A stretch of 64,000 nucleotides of DNA from Streptomyces regalis. GTDB lineage: Bacteria; Actinomycetota; Actinomycetes; Streptomycetales; Streptomycetaceae. Below are positions 61,156 through 64,000 of the stretch, one piece after another (within the stretch, counting starts at the first letter, position 1; each line of letters opens with the position of its first letter). Where the stretch lies: contig NZ_LLZG01000001.1 in assembly GCF_001509475.1 (NCBI RefSeq), positions 1 to 64,000 of the forward strand. Reading direction: 5' to 3'. Below the pieces are notes generated by a model, which saw only the letters and a list, made by a program, of their open reading frames with translations, was not told where the DNA came from and searched no databases. Made by a program: the position numbers and the translations under genes.

Positions 61156-64000
61156 GTGGCCAGCCCTGGCGACTGGAATCAAGTTGGGTACGACGGAAAC
61201 CCTGTCGCCGGGAACCCTGATGTCATCGACGGCGTCACCCGGGAGTTCCGCCAACTCCGGGACCTGGCCGGTGATGTCGACGCCGGGCTCGACAACATGC
61301 TGGGCACCGCGTCGGGCGGCGGCTTCGAGGGGCAGACGGCGGACGCCCTGCGCAAGTATGTGAAGGAGTCGCTCAAGACGTTCATGGCGAACGTCAACCG
61401 TTCCTTCGACCTCGCGGCCTCGGCCACGGCCAGGTACGCGAACGCCCTGCGGGAGGCCCAGGGCCGGGCCGAGAGCGCCGCGGAGCGAGGCGGCGCGGTG
61501 GCCATCCCCCCGGCCGGCCTCGTGGGGAAGGACGCCCCGCCCCCCGCGGAACTCACCGCGGCGAAGAACGACGTCGAGGCCGAGGTCGACTTCATCACCG
61601 GCGAGGCCAAGATCCTGGAGGACGCCCTTCGGACGGCGGCCGACATGGTGTCCTCGCCCATCAAGCCGCCGAAGAAGAGCTTCTGGAAGAGGTTCGTCGA
61701 GGGGTTCTGGAAGGCGTTGGAGATCCTCACGATCGTGGTCTCGATCGTGGCGATCATCGTCGGCGGCCCACTGGGGCTGCTGGCGTTCGGCCTGGGCGCG
61801 GTCCTCTTCTTCAAGGCACTGGCGGACTACGCCCAGGGCAAGACGAGCGCCCTTGCCCTCGGCCTTGCCGTCCTCGGCATCCTCTTCCCGTCGACCAAGG
61901 GCCTCACCACGGCCGGCGGACTGATGCGCATGCTCAAGTCCGGCCTCAGTCTCGGCCTGAGGGGCGCCGGCAGGGGCCTCTCCTCGGGCGGCCGCATGCT
62001 GCTGCAGGCCGGCAGGCTGCTGATGGCGCCCCGGACGCTGGCCACCCTGACCGGCCAGGGTCTGCTCAAGCTGTCGCAGGCGGGCGGCCGCATGTTCTTC
62101 ACCGGGATGTCCCGGCTGCCCGGCTTCCTCGCCGGCACGCCCAGGGCCTTCTCGAGCGCGATGCGGATGGCCGGCGGGTTCGCCAGGGGCGCGGTGCGGT
62201 GGGGGCGGTTCGCGCTGCGCCGCGACTTCTTCATGGCCACCGGGTTCGTCGGCGGTGGCATGGGCCGACGGCTGGGCGTATACGCGATCACCAACGTGGG
62301 CCGGGCCTTCGACTTCGTGGTGTCGGCGCTGCTGCCGCTGCGCTACTCCGAGCTCGCCAGGTTCGGCTTCCGGGGCGCCTTCCGCATGGGCATCCTCGAA
62401 CGCGGCCTGCTCAGGAAGCCCCCGATCGGCACCACGCTCGGCAGGGGTGCGGGCTCTGTCGCCGGCGACCTGGCCGCGACGACCGGCCGCGGGCTGCTCA
62501 CCCCCGAAGCCACGAGGCCGCTCGGGGAATCCGGCAAGCTGGTCGTACCCGGCACCCCGGCCTGGGACGACGCGGTCGACGAACTGACCGAGTTCATGCC
62601 CCCGCCGACCGCGCTGCCACGCTCGACGAGTGCGAGCTCCCTGCCCCGCGTTCCGGGGATGCCCTCGGGCCGGTTCTCCAGCACCTTCGACGACCTCGTG
62701 GAGCCGGTCGCCTTCAGCGACCTGGACGCTCTCGGCTCCCGCTTCGGCCCCTTGCTGCGCAACGGAAGCATCGATGTGGCGGACCTGGGCGCCGGTGGAC
62801 TGCTGCCCCCGCAGTTCCGCAACGCCCTCAACACCCTCGACGACCTGGACGAGTTGGGCGCGACCGGCACCGGCCCGCGGTCGGTCCTGCTGGAGCAGCC
62901 GCAGAGCGCGGTCACCCGGCTGCGCGACCTGGACGCCTTCGCGGGCCTGGACCGCACCGGGGCCGGCCTGCTGAAACCCATGGACGAGCTGGCGGAGCTG
63001 GCGCCCTTCAGCATCGACGGCAAGTTCGGCGGCCTGACCACCGTCCAATTGCGCAAGATCCTCGACGGTGAGATCGACCTCGTCGGCATCACCAAGGACG
63101 GGGTGATCCTGCGCATCGGCAAGATCGACCCGGTGAACGTCCATGTCGGGCTGAAGGACGAAGTGACGATCCGGGTCATGGACCCCGACGAGCTGGGCAC
63201 CGGCCCGCTGGTGGGGAAGTTCACCGGACCGGACTCGCCGACGCGCCTCGGCTTCAAGCTCGACGAGCTGGCCCGGCTACTCCCGGACAGCCCCGGCGAC
63301 ATGGGCCGCGCACGGGAGTTGCTGGGGATGGGGCCGCTGAAGACCGACCTCGTCACCAAGCCGGTCACCGCGCAGACGGGTTTCCCCCCGCTCACCCTGC
63401 GCGAGATCATCACCGGCGGTGCCGTGGGCAAGACCGGCACCGACCGCTTCCAGGCCTGGGTCCGCGCCCAGAACGCCGCTGTGGACCTGGATACGGCAGG
63501 CCAGAAGCTCTCGCAGGTCGCCGAGCTGCCGGACATACCGCCGCTGCGCCGCGCGGAAGCCGAACTGGACCTGAGCGCTGCCGAGTTGAAGTTCAACGAG
63601 GCGCGGCTCGACTTCGACCGGCTCGGGACGAACCTCAACACTGTCCGCCAGGACATCACGGTGATGATGGCCCGCCTGGACGGGCCGGCGGCGCACCTGC
63701 CCACCGGTGAACTGCGGCTGCTGGACGACCTGGCGCAGCCCACCGGGCGGTGGATCACGATGGAGCCCGGAGAGCAGCTCACCTACGTACTCAGAACGGA
63801 CGCCGGGATCGTCCCGGACGTCAGGGTGGAGGTGGTCGACGGCCAGTTCACCGTCACCACCCCCGACGGCATCGTCACCAGATTCGGCCCGGACGGCGCG
63901 CCTGCAGGCGTCGACGTCCCGGTGCGCGCAGAGGCGCCGGCGGGCCCGTCGATGGTCCATGGCGCCGATCCGGTGCAGGTGGACGTACCGGCCGTGCCGC
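61156..64000 (+). CDS. Very large putative type VII effector/polymorphic toxin, N-terminal 948 residues (cut by window edge)
   Basis: The frame from GTG at 61156 (GGAGGACCC before it) stays open to the last base, so more than 948 residues are encoded. Residues about 20-140 are a helical WXG/LXG-like head with 'GGFEGQTADALRKYVKESLK' (Phe-Glu-Gly at 57-59 in place of Trp-x-Gly). About 190-250 is strongly hydrophobic ('ILTIVVSIVAIIVGGPLGLL', 'SALALGLAVLGILFPST'). About 255-420 is Gly/Arg/Leu-rich; from 440 on it is acidic with many Leu/Pro stretches, including 'TVQLRKILDGEIDLVGITKD'; about 795-860 is helical. This plan (WXG head, hydrophobic middle, long body, unseen C-terminus) suits secreted polymorphic toxins. 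Divergent from the coiled-coil gene. Toxic domain, if any, lies beyond the window. Confidence 0.75.
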   Translation, partial: MASPGDWNQVGYDGNPVAGNPDVIDGVTREFRQLRDLAGDVDAGLDNMLGTASGGGFEGQTADALRKYVKESLKTFMANVNRSFDLAASATARYANALREAQGRAESAAERGGAVAIPPAGLVGKDAPPPAELTAAKNDVEAEVDFITGEAKILEDALRTAADMVSSPIKPPKKSFWKRFVEGFWKALEILTIVVSIVAIIVGGPLGLLAFGLGAVLFFKALADYAQGKTSALALGLAVLGILFPSTKGLTTAGGLMRMLKSGLSLGLRGAGRGLSSGGRMLLQAGRLLMAPRTLATLTGQGLLKLSQAGGRMFFTGMSRLPGFLAGTPRAFSSAMRMAGGFARGAVRWGRFALRRDFFMATGFVGGGMGRRLGVYAITNVGRAFDFVVSALLPLRYSELARFGFRGAFRMGILERGLLRKPPIGTTLGRGAGSVAGDLAATTGRGLLTPEATRPLGESGKLVVPGTPAWDDAVDELTEFMPPPTALPRSTSASSLPRVPGMPSGRFSSTFDDLVEPVAFSDLDALGSRFGPLLRNGSIDVADLGAGGLLPPQFRNALNTLDDLDELGATGTGPRSVLLEQPQSAVTRLRDLDAFAGLDRTGAGLLKPMDELAELAPFSIDGKFGGLTTVQLRKILDGEIDLVGITKDGVILRIGKIDPVNVHVGLKDEVTIRVMDPDELGTGPLVGKFTGPDSPTRLGFKLDELARLLPDSPGDMGRARELLGMGPLKTDLVTKPVTAQTGFPPLTLREIITGGAVGKTGTDRFQAWVRAQNAAVDLDTAGQKLSQVAELPDIPPLRRAEAELDLSAAELKFNEARLDFDRLGTNLNTVRQDITVMMARLDGPAAHLPTGELRLLDDLAQPTGRWITMEPGEQLTYVLRTDAGIVPDVRVEVVDGQFTVTTPDGIVTRFGPDGAPAGVDVPVRAEAPAGPSMVHGADPVQVDVPAVP

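Noticed and set aside
61102..63144. Minus-strand frames opposite the large effector
   Set aside because: The plus frame from 61156 has a ribosome site, type VII-like head and no stops; the minus frames show low-complexity Arg/Gly/Ala composition only.

Overview
The window is high-GC actinobacterial chromosome, almost certainly Streptomyces. GC-rich third codon positions, GTG starts, SpoIIE-type PAS/GAF phosphatases, a DmdR-type iron box, a CebR-type cellulose operator, CBM2-bearing secreted hydrolases and an EccC-type secretion ATPase all point there. No tRNA, rRNA or CRISPR array was seen. It reads like an arm-proximal or accessory-rich region: housekeeping genes (pyc, mutAB-meaB, gap) alternate with secreted enzymes and several broken genes.

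Layout. 1-2.1 kb: tail of a LacI regulator and a short FUSC-like membrane protein. 2.1-6.8 kb: two PAS-PAS-GAF-SpoIIE phosphatases on the minus strand. 7.0-10.3 kb: pyruvate carboxylase. 10.4-11.4 kb: two gene remnants. 11.4-16.6 kb: an envelope block (TatA, BlaI, M56 protease, LCP ligase, TerB, acyltransferase), with two related palindromes in its divergent promoters. 16.6-18.4 kb: decayed DNA. 18.5-22.7 kb: VOC proteins, PhzF, a frameshifted flavoprotein and a 171-bp inverted-repeat element. 22.8-28.1 kb: a secreted metalloprotease, pectate lyase and GH30 enzyme, with a LacI-type operator between the last two. 28.5-30.1 kb: an ECF sigma factor fused through a zinc finger, membrane helix and linker to a CAP domain. 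30.1-30.7 kb: two abutting remnants (PP2C, GH88). 30.7-35.6 kb: mutA-mutB-meaB, translationally coupled. 35.9-37.9 kb: EF-hand protein and a divergent TetR/SDR pair. 38.0-41.2 kb: siderophore uptake under an iron box. 41.3-44.1 kb: mannanase and CE3 esterase downstream of a perfect CebR box. 44.2-46.6 kb: a cyclase/ThDP-enzyme operon. 46.7-49.3 kb: gap and a LysR regulator. 49.5-51.4 kb: M9 collagenase.

51.4-64 kb is a type VII (ESX/Ess-like) secretion module. On the minus strand lie an ESAT-6-like 99-aa protein, an ECF sigma factor coupled to an unrecognised membrane protein, and a 1525-aa EccC/EssC ATPase with an FHA-like N-terminus. Upstream of these is a 749-aa protein made of a WXG-like helical head, about 340 residues of Gln/Glu/Lys-rich coiled coil and a beta-repeat tail. 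Divergent from it is a very large protein (more than 948 aa, running off the window) with a WXG-like head, hydrophobic segment and disordered or beta-rich body, most likely a secreted effector or polymorphic toxin. This module and the sigma-CAP fusion are the most unusual contents.
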